From contig NZ_JAFBBY010000001.1 in assembly GCF_016907515.1 (NCBI RefSeq), positions 4,650,001 through 4,714,000 on the forward strand: a stretch of DNA of 64,000 bases, read 5' to 3'. How positions within the stretch are numbered: position 1 is the stretch's first letter; the number at the start of each line of letters is the position of its first letter. This DNA is from Nocardioides nitrophenolicus. Lineage in GTDB: Bacteria > Actinomycetota > Actinomycetes > Propionibacteriales > Nocardioidaceae. The notes under the pieces are model-generated. The model was not told the DNA's origin. It was given only the letters and a program-made list of their open reading frames with translations, and made no database searches. Below, one piece after another: positions 43,874 through 51,832 of this stretch. The translations under genes and the position numbers were made by a program.

Positions 43874-44880
43874 GCGTCCGCCTCCGCTGCGACAAGGTTG
43901 TCCTCGCTCTGAGGCTCGAGGCGTACGAATCCATCGCCGTGAGGCCAGACCACGGCGACGTGGTTCTGGGTGAGAAGCTCCTTGAGGTCATCAATGGGCT
44001 CGTCCGGGAGCAGAAGCGCCCGACTCCGGCTGGATACGAAACGCGAGTAGTCGAGGATCTGACCCAAGCCAGTGCGCACGTGGTGCCGCGCTGAACTAGC
44101 TTTGGCCTCAAGCAGTTCGTCGAGCTCGATGTCGAACAGATCTGTGTAGAGGGTCGTGCCCTCCGGAAATCTGATCCCATGGCGGCAGGTCTCGGCTCCC
44201 GAAGCCGACCGCCACATGACGTAGGTCTGAACCAGCTCTGCCTCTCGACGGACCGCTGTCGAAGGCTCATTTGGCCGCTGCAAGACGTATGACTCGACGT
44301 CTCTCGCCTCAACTGGCAGGACCTGCACGCCAGGAGGCTCGCGTTGCAGGTTCTGAGGGGTCTGCGGCCCGGAACCTCCGAGAGCATCAATGAGTCCAGC
44401 AGCCCGGTCTGCGGAGTACACATTTGCTTCCCGGACGGTGGCAGCTGCACTCCAGCCGAGCATCGGGTTCAGGTCTTCGTATGGCACGAAGACTGTTCGC
44501 ACATCTCGTAGGGAGAACATCAGCTCGTAGGTGAACTCCTGACCATCGCGCTCGACCACTCCCCAGAGGCTTCGCGCTAGACGGGGGCTTCGGAACACGT
44601 GCGCGACCGTCGCGGCGGCAACGAGGCCGCCAGGGCCTGAGAAGGCAGCCGTGTCGCCCGGACGGATCTGTTGCCACTTGCGGGTTTGGCGCCCGTCCTT
44701 AGCTGGCCAGATGCCCCACATCGCTGCCCGTCCGGATGGATGGACGTGGCGCAACGCTGCCGAGTCGGCCGGTGCGACAACGCGCTCCGCGAGGTCGATA
44801 TCGACCTCGTTGAAGACTGTCCGTTCAAGGTTCGACTGGGACGTCCTGTCGGCACTTGCCAAGATGACTACCGAGGTCAT
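43870..44880 (-). CDS. PUA/EVE-like domain with PD-(D/E)XK nuclease domain
   Basis: 336 residues. Residues about 50-145 (MWGIWPAKDG, then RPGDTAAFSG, RSPRLARSLWG) look like a PUA/EVE-like reader of modified nucleobases. The C-terminal part has E214, then TDLFDIELDELLEAK with D247 and E258-A-K260, and GLGQILDYSR with Q274, a PD-(D/E)XK nuclease of the restriction type. The composition suggests a modification-dependent restriction enzyme. Both neighbours overlap by 4 nt. The domain names are inferred from pattern. Confidence 0.65.
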   Translation of the reverse strand: MTSVVILASADRTSQSNLERTVFNEVDIDLAERVVAPADSAALRHVHPSGRAAMWGIWPAKDGRQTRKWQQIRPGDTAAFSGPGGLVAAATVAHVFRSPRLARSLWGVVERDGQEFTYELMFSLRDVRTVFVPYEDLNPMLGWSAAATVREANVYSADRAAGLIDALGGSGPQTPQNLQREPPGVQVLPVEARDVESYVLQRPNEPSTAVRREAELVQTYVMWRSASGAETCRHGIRFPEGTTLYTDLFDIELDELLEAKASSARHHVRTGLGQILDYSRFVSSRSRALLLPDEPIDDLKELLTQNHVAVVWPHGDGFVRLEPQSEDNLVAAEADA

Positions 44881-45272
44881 AGGGCCTCCCCTCGGGCAGG
44901 GCTTGGCTTCTCGCGTATCAAGTCCGAATACTTCGTTGAGCGTCCGCGCGCGAGATCAGTCGGGTAGCGGTTCCGGTTCTTCGCCAGTTTGTTCGCGCAG
45001 GCCGCAACCAAGTCCACCTGCGCAGCTTCGGCGAGGTACAGCAGGTACGCGAGTGTGTCGCCGATCTCATCGGCAAGGCGAGCGTGGTTCTGCTCGTCCG
45101 CGAGCCATTCCTCAAGATCGCTCGAATGCGTCCACTGCAGAAGCGAACAGATCTCGCCCACTTCCCCTGACAGGGCCATCGCCAAGTTCTTCACATCGTG
45201 GAACTTCTGCCAATCGCGCTCTGTCCGGAACGCTTCGAGGCTTTCGCGTAGACGATCAAGGTCCTCTCCCAT
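44877..45272 (-). CDS. MazG-like nucleotide pyrophosphohydrolase
   Basis: 131 residues. E37-x-x-E40 (SGEVGE) and E69-x-x-D72 (DEIGDT) are the Mg-binding motifs; LLQWTHSSDLEEWL lies between. It hydrolyses (d)NTPs to the monophosphate and PPi. ATG 45272 fits the family length (an in-frame upstream extension is open but unlike the family). It leads the operon and overlaps the next gene by 4 nt. It may lower a modified or free nucleotide pool during infection. Confidence 0.8.
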   Translation of the reverse strand: MGEDLDRLRESLEAFRTERDWQKFHDVKNLAMALSGEVGEICSLLQWTHSSDLEEWLADEQNHARLADEIGDTLAYLLYLAEAAQVDLVAACANKLAKNRNRYPTDLARGRSTKYSDLIREKPSPARGEAL

Positions 45273-45542
45273 GCGCGAATGCTCGCACGCACGCGTGCTC
45301 GTCGATGCAGAGTTGAGACCTTGGACAAGAAGAACTGGTCGGCTTGGAAGAGTGAAGCGGCCGTCACCACGGCACAGGTGGCTGCAAGTGCTTGGGGCGG
45401 GCGAGTAGCGACTCAGGAGAGTTTGGTTGAGCCACTGCGAGCCACGCCTCACGAGATCTTCTGCGACAGCTGACCTCACGTCTAGGCCAGGGGTTCCAAC
45501 TCGCTGGCCGGGCGGCCGGCGAGTCACGACGACGCCGACTGG

Positions 45543-46157
45543 TCAGCGCTGCTGTTCAATGAAGTTCAGCCGCGCATCCGCCTGAGCGAACCCGGCACGA
45601 CTGGCAGCCCTGTGCCAGAGGATGGCTTCCCCCAGATCTCGTCGCTGTTCTGCAGCGAGGCCGAGCTGGTACATCGACTCGGCGTCGCCCGACTCGGCGG
45701 CCGTCATCCAGGACTGAGTCGCCAACTCCATCGAGCCGCGTTGAGCGTGGGCTCGTGCTGCCATAGAGGCCGTCGCCCGTACTGTTTGGGCGGCCGTTGA
45801 CGTCGTGTCAAAAGCGAGTGCCGCGAGGGCTGGACCTGCTTGCTGGTGCCCGTGGCGCTGTGCCTCACGGTACCAATTGGCTGCTTCATCAGTCGCCCCG
45901 AGCCACCTGTGCATCCAGCCGAGGTATGCCATTGCATCGACATCTCCGGCACGCGCGGCCTTGGTGTACCACTCGATTGCGCGGTTCAGGTCGCCGCGCC
46001 GCTTCAAGGCGATGGCGAGGTTGAACATAGCGACGCTCGCGCCCCACTGGGCGACTGGTTGAAGGAGCTCGATGGCTTGGTCGTTCGCGCCCCTTTCGAG
46101 GGCGTCACACCCCGCGTCAAACATGCGCTGAAGAGTGTTCTCGTCAAGGTGTGCCAT
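45543..46157 (-). CDS. Sel1/TPR-like repeat protein
   Basis: 204 residues. Repeats of about 36 residues: AMFNLAIALKRRGDLNRAIE, AMAYLGWMHRWLGATDEAANW and SMYQLGLAAEQRRDLGEAIL, with A-x-x-x-L-G spacing. Such repeats bind other proteins. ATG 46157 is used; a longer start would run into the glycosylase tail. It lies 270 nt upstream of the MazG gene on the same strand. Confidence 0.75.
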   Translation of the reverse strand: MAHLDENTLQRMFDAGCDALERGANDQAIELLQPVAQWGASVAMFNLAIALKRRGDLNRAIEWYTKAARAGDVDAMAYLGWMHRWLGATDEAANWYREAQRHGHQQAGPALAALAFDTTSTAAQTVRATASMAARAHAQRGSMELATQSWMTAAESGDAESMYQLGLAAEQRRDLGEAILWHRAASRAGFAQADARLNFIEQQR

Positions 46158-46168
46158 GGCTCGGCAGC

Positions 46169-47101
46169 CTAGGGTTTGGCGGCTTCCTGCGCTGACGAAG
46201 TGCCAAGAAGCCGTTGGCACTCGTTAATCAGCTTCTGACGGATGGGGCCGGCTCTCTCAGAGAGATGCCTCTGCCCATCTGCGTACTCGCGCTTACCCTC
46301 CGGGGTCTCGATCTTGATTGGCGTCCACTCGTCGTCGCCGAGATCCAGTCCGGAAAGGTCGTAGGGGGCGGCTCGCATGTCCATGACCCTGATGTCCCAA
46401 GCGAGTTCGAAGGCGTCGGCTACGAGGTCGGACGAGATCATAGGAGACAACCTGACTGCAACCTTGCCGTAGAGGTCCATGCCGGCGTGTAGGCAGCCGG
46501 GCTGCTCGAAGTCGGGGCGGTCGTCGCGGCCCGGACTGAGGGTGTTCAGCGGGCGGGCCGGGGGAGTGAAGAAGCGGTAGGCGTCGAAGTGGGAGCAGGC
46601 GATCCGGTGCCCCTCGACGACCTCGTCGGTGCCGGTGGGCCCCAGGCGCAGCGGCCAGTCGGCGTGGCGGGTCTCGTCCTCGGCGAGTCGGTAGACCATG
46701 GCCCACTCGTGCAGGCCGAAGCAGCCAAAGTGCGGGGTGCGGCCGGCGGTGGCGGTGAGCAGCCGGTGGGTCGAGGAGACCAGGGTCAGCTGGGAGGCGA
46801 GGTACTGCTCGGTCACGGTGAGTCGGGTGGCTGAGGGTGACCCAGGGGTCACCTCGGCACACCCGACTCCGTATCCCTTGAGGTTCGCGTACTCCGCCGC
46901 GTCGTCCAGGGTCACCCCGAAGCCGGGGTGCCAGCGGCGCAGCTGCGCGGGCCGGAAGGAGTAGTAGGTGAAGAGGAAGTCGAAGACCGGGTGCTTCACG
47001 GCGGCCTGGCGCCGGGCGAGGTGCGGGGCGACGTACCGGTCGATGCGGGCGGCGTGGTCGGCCGCTCGCTGACGCCATTCCTCCGCATTCACGACGACCA
47101 A
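46169..47101 (-). CDS. 3-methyladenine DNA glycosylase-like protein, 3' end supplied by the element
   Basis: 310 residues. The first ~207, with VKHPVFDFLFTYYSFRPAQL, GCFGLHEWAMVYRL and FEQPGCLHAGMDLY, are host-coded at high GC. From the MDLY site onwards (46480 down to 46169) the sequence is at lower GC and belongs to the element, starting GKVAVRLSPMISSDLVA. The family name is how such actinobacterial proteins are usually annotated; no HhH motif is seen. The join keeps the frame and leaves the core intact. Confidence 0.75.
   Translation of the reverse strand: MVVVNAEEWRQRAADHAARIDRYVAPHLARRQAAVKHPVFDFLFTYYSFRPAQLRRWHPGFGVTLDDAAEYANLKGYGVGCAEVTPGSPSATRLTVTEQYLASQLTLVSSTHRLLTATAGRTPHFGCFGLHEWAMVYRLAEDETRHADWPLRLGPTGTDEVVEGHRIACSHFDAYRFFTPPARPLNTLSPGRDDRPDFEQPGCLHAGMDLYGKVAVRLSPMISSDLVADAFELAWDIRVMDMRAAPYDLSGLDLGDDEWTPIKIETPEGKREYADGQRHLSERAGPIRQKLINECQRLLGTSSAQEAAKP
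46469..46480. other. attR core of the integrative element
   Basis: Equal to 32959-32970 at 11 of 12 positions. Left of it is low-GC coding DNA homologous to the stranded fragment at 32695-32970; right of it is host-like coding DNA. The Met-Asp-Leu-Tyr codons of the glycosylase-like gene cover it. Confidence 0.7.
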
Positions 47102-47124
47102 GCGTAGGTCGATAGGCTCACCGG

Positions 47125-47937
47125 GTGCGCATCGTCAGATTCACGACAGGCGAGGAGCCGTCGTACGGCGTCCTGACCGGCGACCTCGACGAGTACGGCC
47201 AGCCCGGCGACGACGCGGTGATCGTCGGTCTCGTCGGTGACCCGCTGTACCAGGGGATCAAGCTGCTCGAGCGGGAGTACCGGCTCGACGACGTCCGGCT
47301 GCTGGCGCCGGTGCTGCCGCGCAGCAAGGTCGTCGGCATCGGCCGCAACTACGCCGCCCACGCCGCCGAGCTCGGCAACGAGGTGCCGTCGGAGCCGCTG
47401 ATGTTCCTCAAGCCCAACACCAGCGTGATCGGGCCCGGCGACGCGATCCTCTACCCGCGCCAGACCCAGGACCTGCACTACGAGGGCGAGCTCGCGGTCG
47501 TCATCGGCCGCATCTGCCGCGACGTCCCGGCCGACCAGGCCACCGATGTCATCCACGGCTACACGCTCGCCAACGACGTGACCGCGCGCGACCTGCAGCG
47601 CTCCGACGGGCAGTTCACCCGCGCCAAGGGCTTCGACACCTTCTGCCCGCTCGGGCCGTGGATCGAGACCGATCTCGACCCCCACGACTTCACCGAGGGC
47701 CGGCGGGTGCAGACCTTCCTCAACGGCGACGTCGTCCAGGACGGCAGCACGGCCGACATGGTCTTCGACGTACCGGCCCTGGTCGCCCACGTCTCCAGCG
47801 TGATGACGCTGCTGCCCGGCGACGTCATCCTCACCGGCACCCCCGAGGGTGTCGGCCCCATGGAGGTCGGCGACGAGGTGGAGATCTCCATCGACGGCCT
47901 CGGAACCCTCACGAACAAGGTGGAAGCACGCGCATGA
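47125..47937 (+). CDS. Fumarylacetoacetate hydrolase-family protein
   Basis: 270 residues from [23 protein letters not shown] near 71-90 and the metal-binding [10 protein letters not shown] near 120 are the family hallmarks. These enzymes cleave or decarboxylate 2-oxo acids such as acylpyruvates. ATGA overlap with gltX is a common gene order in actinobacteria. The substrate is not known. Confidence 0.88.
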   Translation: MRIVRFTTGEEPSYGVLTGDLDEYGQPGDDAVIVGLVGDPLYQGIKLLEREYRLDDVRLLAPVLPRSKVVGIGRNYAAHAAELGNEVPSEPLMFLKPNTSVIGPGDAILYPRQTQDLHYEGELAVVIGRICRDVPADQATDVIHGYTLANDVTARDLQRSDGQFTRAKGFDTFCPLGPWIETDLDPHDFTEGRRVQTFLNGDVVQDGSTADMVFDVPALVAHVSSVMTLLPGDVILTGTPEGVGPMEVGDEVEISIDGLGTLTNKVEARA

Positions 47938-49397
47938 GCAAGGTACGAGTCCGGATGGCGCCGTCCCCGACGGGCAGCCCCCACGTCGGCATGATCCGCA
48001 CGGCGCTGTTCAACTGGGCGTTCGCCCGCCACCACGGCGGCACCTTCGTGTTCCGTATCGAGGACACCGACAAGGAGCGCAGCACCGACGAGTCGCTCGA
48101 CGCGATCCTCGACCTGATGCGCTGGCTGGGCCTCGACTGGGACGAGGGCCCGGGCGTGGGTGGTCCGTTCGCGCCGTACAAGCAGAGCGAGCGCGGCGAC
48201 CTGTACGCCGACGCGCTGGCCCGGCTCAAGGACAGCAGCTACACCTACGACTGCTACTGCACCAACGAGGAGGCCGCCGCGCGCCGCAAGGCCGCCGGCT
48301 CCAAGGTGCAGGGGTACGACGGCTTCTGCCGCGACCTGAGCGCCGAGCAGGTCGCGGCGTTCGAGGCCGAGGGCCGCAAGCCGGTCGTGCGCTTCCGGAT
48401 GCCCGACGGCTCGATCACCTGGCACGACCTGGTCCGCGGCGACGTCACCTTCGAGACCGAGTTCGTGCCGGACTTCGCGCTGTGCCGGGCCAATGGCGAC
48501 CCGCTCTACACGCTGGTCAACCCGGTCGACGACGCGCTGATGGAGATCACCCACGTGCTGCGCGGCGAGGACCTCCTGTCGAGTACCCCGCGCCAGATCG
48601 CGCTCTACGAGGCGCTGAAGGCCGTCGGCATCGCCAAGGCGACGCCCGAGTTCGGCCACCTGCCCTATGTCATGGGCGAGGGCAACAAGAAGCTCTCCAA
48701 GCGCGACCCCGAGGCGCACGCGCTGGCCTACCGCGACCAGGGCTACCTGCCCGAGGGCCTGCTCAACTACCTGGCCCTGCTGGGCTGGGCGATCGCGGCC
48801 GACCGCGACGTCTTCAGCCTCGAGGAGATGGTGGAGGCCTTCGACATCACCGACGTCGTTGCCAACCCCGCACGCTTCGACCTCAAGAAGTGCGACGCCA
48901 TCAACACCGCCCACATGCGGCTGCTGTCGGTCGAGGAGATCACCCACCGGGTGCTGCCGTTCCTCAAGCGCGACGGCGTCGTGAGCGACCCGGTCACCGA
49001 CGCCGACGCCCAGCTGCTCGAGCTCGCGATGCCGCTGGTCGCCGAGCGGATCAACAAGCTCGCCGAGGCCAGCAGCATGCTCGGCTTCCTGTTCGTGTCC
49101 GAGGACGACTTCCAGGTCGACCCCGACGACGCGGCCAAGCAGATCGGCGAGGCCGGGATCCCGGTGCTGCAGGCGTCGTACGACGCGCTTGCGGCGCTGC
49201 CCACCTGGTCGACCGACGCGATCCAGACCGCGCTCCAGGGCGCGCTCGTCGACGGCCTCGGCCTCAAGCCGCGCAACGCCTTCGGGCCGGTCCGGGTCGC
49301 GGTCACCGGGCGCCGGATCTCCCCGCCGCTCTTCGAGTCGATGGAGCTCCTCGGCCGCGACCGCAGCCTCGGGCGGTTGCAGCGTGCCCTCGGCTGA
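47934..49397 (+). CDS. gltX: Glutamyl-tRNA synthetase
   Basis: 487 residues. Class I synthetase with the HIGH-like [11 protein letters not shown] near residues 8-18, [10 protein letters not shown], and KMSKS-like NKKLSKRD near residue 256. It charges tRNA-Glu; a tRNA-Glu gene lies 1.2 kb downstream. Start overlaps the FAA hydrolase stop by 4 nt. Confidence 0.95.
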   Translation: MSKVRVRMAPSPTGSPHVGMIRTALFNWAFARHHGGTFVFRIEDTDKERSTDESLDAILDLMRWLGLDWDEGPGVGGPFAPYKQSERGDLYADALARLKDSSYTYDCYCTNEEAAARRKAAGSKVQGYDGFCRDLSAEQVAAFEAEGRKPVVRFRMPDGSITWHDLVRGDVTFETEFVPDFALCRANGDPLYTLVNPVDDALMEITHVLRGEDLLSSTPRQIALYEALKAVGIAKATPEFGHLPYVMGEGNKKLSKRDPEAHALAYRDQGYLPEGLLNYLALLGWAIAADRDVFSLEEMVEAFDITDVVANPARFDLKKCDAINTAHMRLLSVEEITHRVLPFLKRDGVVSDPVTDADAQLLELAMPLVAERINKLAEASSMLGFLFVSEDDFQVDPDDAAKQIGEAGIPVLQASYDALAALPTWSTDAIQTALQGALVDGLGLKPRNAFGPVRVAVTGRRISPPLFESMELLGRDRSLGRLQRALG

Positions 49398-50373
49398 CCC
49401 AGCCGGACTCCCGGGGCTGAGGTACGACGAGCTCCAGCGGCGCGGGCCCGCCGGCACCTGGCGACCGCTCGCCGGCATCCCCCTGCTGCTGGTGATCTTC
49501 TTCGCCGGCCAGCTGGTGCTGAGCCTCGTGGTCACGCTGGTGCTCGTCGCCGGCGGCGACAGCTCGACCGAGGCCGTCGACAAGCTCTCGGGCGACGTCG
49601 CGACCCCGTCCTTCCTGGCTCTGGTCAACCTGGGCTGGGCGGCCGCGATCCCGGCGGTGTGGGTGGTGGCACGGCTGCTGCACGGCCAGACGCCGGGCTG
49701 GGTGACGTCGGTCGCCGGCCGGCTGCGCTGGCGCTGGTTCGCGGTCTGCCTGGGCCTGTCCGTGGTCGCGCTCGGCCTCACCCTGGTCGTGTCCGCCGTG
49801 CTGCCCGACCAGGGCGCGGGCTCGCTCGACACCACCGGCGGCGCCAACCCGTGGACCTCGACGGTGCGCGACTTCCTGCTGGTGATCGTGCTGCTGACGC
49901 CGCTGCAGGCCGCGGGGGAGGAGTACGTGTTCCGCGGCTACCTCGCGCAGGCGTTCGGCGGGCTCGCGGCGCGCGGTGGTCCGCGCGTCGGCGCGGCGGT
50001 GGCGGTCGTCGTACCCGCGCTGCTGTTCGCGCTCGCCCACGGCCTGGGCCAGGACGTCCCGGTCTTCTTCGACCGATTCGCGTTCGGCATCGTCGCCGGG
50101 CTGCTCGTGCTGCTCACCGGCGGCCTCGAGGCCGGCATCGCGATGCACGTGCTCAACAACTTCCTCGCCTTCGGCCTGGCGCTCGCCTTCAGCGACATGA
50201 CCGCGGCGCTGAACCCCACCGGCGGCAGCTGGTGGTCGATCCCGGTGACCCTCGTCCAGGAGGTCGGCTACCTGCTGCTGGCGCTCTGGGCGGCGCGCCG
50301 CCTCGGCATCCAGAGCCGCGCGAGGACACCCGAGGGTGGGGCCATTTTGGAGGCCGAGCCGGCCGACGGGTAA
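49384..50373 (+). CDS. CPBP-family intramembrane metalloprotease
   Basis: 329 residues with about eight membrane helices. EEYVFRGY is the first CPBP motif, LLFALAHG the second, and [13 protein letters not shown] the third, giving the metal ligands Glu, His and His/Asn. It overlaps the gltX 3' end by 14 nt. These enzymes cleave membrane proteins or protect against bacteriocins; the target is unknown. Confidence 0.85.
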   Translation: MPSADPAGLPGLRYDELQRRGPAGTWRPLAGIPLLLVIFFAGQLVLSLVVTLVLVAGGDSSTEAVDKLSGDVATPSFLALVNLGWAAAIPAVWVVARLLHGQTPGWVTSVAGRLRWRWFAVCLGLSVVALGLTLVVSAVLPDQGAGSLDTTGGANPWTSTVRDFLLVIVLLTPLQAAGEEYVFRGYLAQAFGGLAARGGPRVGAAVAVVVPALLFALAHGLGQDVPVFFDRFAFGIVAGLLVLLTGGLEAGIAMHVLNNFLAFGLALAFSDMTAALNPTGGSWWSIPVTLVQEVGYLLLALWAARRLGIQSRARTPEGGAILEAEPADG

Positions 50374-50417
50374 GGTAGGTCTCCGGTTCGCCGGCCTCGG
50401 CCGGGGGATCGAAACCA

Positions 50418-50489
50418 TGGGATATGGTGTAATTGGCAACACAGCTGATTCTGGTTCAGTCGTTCTAGGTTCGAGTCCTAGTATCCCAG
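50418..50489 (+). tRNA. tRNA-Gln (anticodon CTG)
   Basis: 72 nt. Acceptor arms TGGGATA and TATCCCA, discriminator G. The anticodon stem GCTGA/TCAGT holds the loop TTCTGGT with CTG. TTCGAGT is the T loop. CCA is not encoded. Confidence 0.93.
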
Positions 50490-50592
50490 CGAGGCTCTCG
50501 CGAGAGAGAGGTCACGCAGCCGCGATTTGGCTGCTCAGGCCAGGAATCGCTAGAGTTCACGCCGTTGTCACGGAGAGATCCGGACAGCAAAT

Positions 50593-50665
50593 GCCCCCGT
50601 TGTGTAGCGGCCTAGCACGCCTGCCTCTCACGTAGGTAGCGCCGGTTCGAATCCGGTCGGGGGTA
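50593..50665 (+). tRNA. tRNA-Glu (anticodon CTC)
   Basis: 73 nt. Acceptor GCCCCCG with CGGGGGT (a G-U end pair), discriminator A. The anticodon stem CCTGC/GTAGG encloses CTCTCAC with CTC. GTTCGAA is the T loop. Substrate for the GltX at 47934. Confidence 0.92.
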
Positions 50666-50670
50666 CAGCT

Positions 50671-50700
50671 TCGGGCCCGGTCCATCAGGACCGGGCCCGA
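50671..50700 (+). terminator. Hairpin after tRNA-Glu
   Basis: A perfect 13-bp stem, 50671-50683 with 50688-50700, and a 4-base loop. There is no T tract. It is 5 nt after the tRNA and probably ends the tRNA transcript. Confidence 0.8.
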
Positions 50701-50739
50701 CTGCGTTCTCCGGCGCCTTGCTTCTGCGAGGATGCCGCG

Positions 50740-51318
50740 GTGAGCTACGACATCACGCTGGCGGCCCGCGCGCCCGGCGAGGACTGGGACGACGTCCTCG
50801 ACCGGCTCGAGCAGTCCGCGCTCGACGACGAGCCGCTCTCGCCCGATCACCGTGCCGAGCTGGACCTCGTCCTGGACCGGATCGAGGGACGTCTCGCCGG
50901 GCTGCTCGGCGGTTGGAGCCGGTTCACGCCGAGTGAGGACGGCACGCTCGTCGGCGAGCTCAGCGCGGCCCAGGGCGGGGTCCAGGTCAGCCTGCACGAC
51001 GACAGCGCGTTCGTCAGCTACCCCTACTGGGAGCAGGCGGACCCGACGGCCTTCCACGCCGCAGTCGCCGCGGTGGTCGACGTGGTCGCCGAGGAGACGG
51101 GCTACGAGGCCTACGACCCGCAGCAGGGCGGTGGGTTCGACGGCAGCTTCCACGACGGCTCCGGGCTCGACGTCGTGCGGCGGATCAGCGCGGGCGAGGA
51201 CGTGCCGGCCGGCCCGGAGCCGGCGGTCGCCGAGATGCCTCCCGGGGCGGGCCGGGCGATCGCCTACGGCTTCGGGGTCGCGCTGGTGCTGCTCGTGGTG
51301 CTCCTGCTCGTGCGCTGA
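50740..51318 (+). CDS. Protein of unknown function with C-terminal membrane anchor
   Basis: 192 residues. The first 165 are soluble and acidic (YDITLAARAPGEDWDDVLDR at the start, VVDVVAEETGYEAYDPQQGG later). A membrane helix is at about 173-191 (AIAYGFGVALVLLVVLLLV). I do not recognise a family. Its 3' end overlaps the convergent phasin-like gene by 55 nt. Confidence 0.65.
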   Translation: MSYDITLAARAPGEDWDDVLDRLEQSALDDEPLSPDHRAELDLVLDRIEGRLAGLLGGWSRFTPSEDGTLVGELSAAQGGVQVSLHDDSAFVSYPYWEQADPTAFHAAVAAVVDVVAEETGYEAYDPQQGGGFDGSFHDGSGLDVVRRISAGEDVPAGPEPAVAEMPPGAGRAIAYGFGVALVLLVVLLLVR

Positions 51319-51749
51319 CCCGCCGCGCTCTTCTTCGCCGCCCGCGTCTTCGGCGCCGTCGGCTCGGTGCCGACGATCGCGAACACCGGTGCGGTGACCT
51401 TCTCCAGCGCGGCGACGGCCTCGGCGTGCCGCTCGGCGAGCTTGGCGACGACGCTCGCGAGCTCCGCCTGGGCCTCGGCGAGGGTGTGCACGGTGTCGGC
51501 GAGCTCGCGCTGGCGGACGATGAAGTCCTGCAACGGCTGCGCGGTGGCGCCGGCGAGGCTGGTGACGGCCCCCGCCATGCCCGCGACCGCGCCGGCGAGG
51601 TCGCCGACCTGGCGGGCGAGCTCGTCGGGCTGCGTGACGCCGGTGACCGCGGTGTCCCGCACGCCCTTGAGGACGTCGGTGGTGAGCTTGAGGGCGATCT
51701 GCTGCGACCTGAGCAGCAGGTCGAGAGGGTTGATCGGAGCGTCCGCCAT
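51264..51749 (-). CDS. Phasin-like/coiled-coil protein
   Basis: 161 residues. Residues 5-125 are amphipathic helices (DLLLRSQQIALKLTTDVLKG, GMAGAVTSLAGATAQPLQDF). The tail is basic (AAKKSAAGQRTSRS) and may bind nucleic acid or acidic lipid. It resembles granule-bound phasins, though no phaC gene is in sight. Not shown. Confidence 0.6.
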   Translation of the reverse strand: MADAPINPLDLLLRSQQIALKLTTDVLKGVRDTAVTGVTQPDELARQVGDLAGAVAGMAGAVTSLAGATAQPLQDFIVRQRELADTVHTLAEAQAELASVVAKLAERHAEAVAALEKVTAPVFAIVGTEPTAPKTRAAKKSAAGQRTSRSTTSSTSATPKP

Positions 51750-51832
51750 GGGAGCAGCGTGGCAGAACCGGGCCGTGGTCGGTCACCGTCATGTCCGATT
51801 TCCGCGAGAGACTGTCGGAGGGGGGCGGCAGG

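Larger units (their letters stand above)
32965..46475. mobile_element. Integrative element of about 13.5 kb with a serine recombinase and defence-like cargo
   Basis: Bounded by near-identical core sites at 32959-32970 and 46469-46480, inside a glycosylase-like gene. GC and codon use drop visibly inside. It holds a large serine recombinase, a MerR/Xis-type HTH gene, a wHTH gene, and nuclease and toxin-like cargo. There is no relaxase, T4SS, portal or capsid gene, so it may be mobilised by another element or be a satellite. The exact crossover dinucleotide cannot be fixed by reading. Confidence 0.85.

Noticed and set aside
32965..46475. Prophage or conjugative element
   Set aside because: There is no capsid, terminase, portal, relaxase or T4SS gene, so only an integrative element can be stated.
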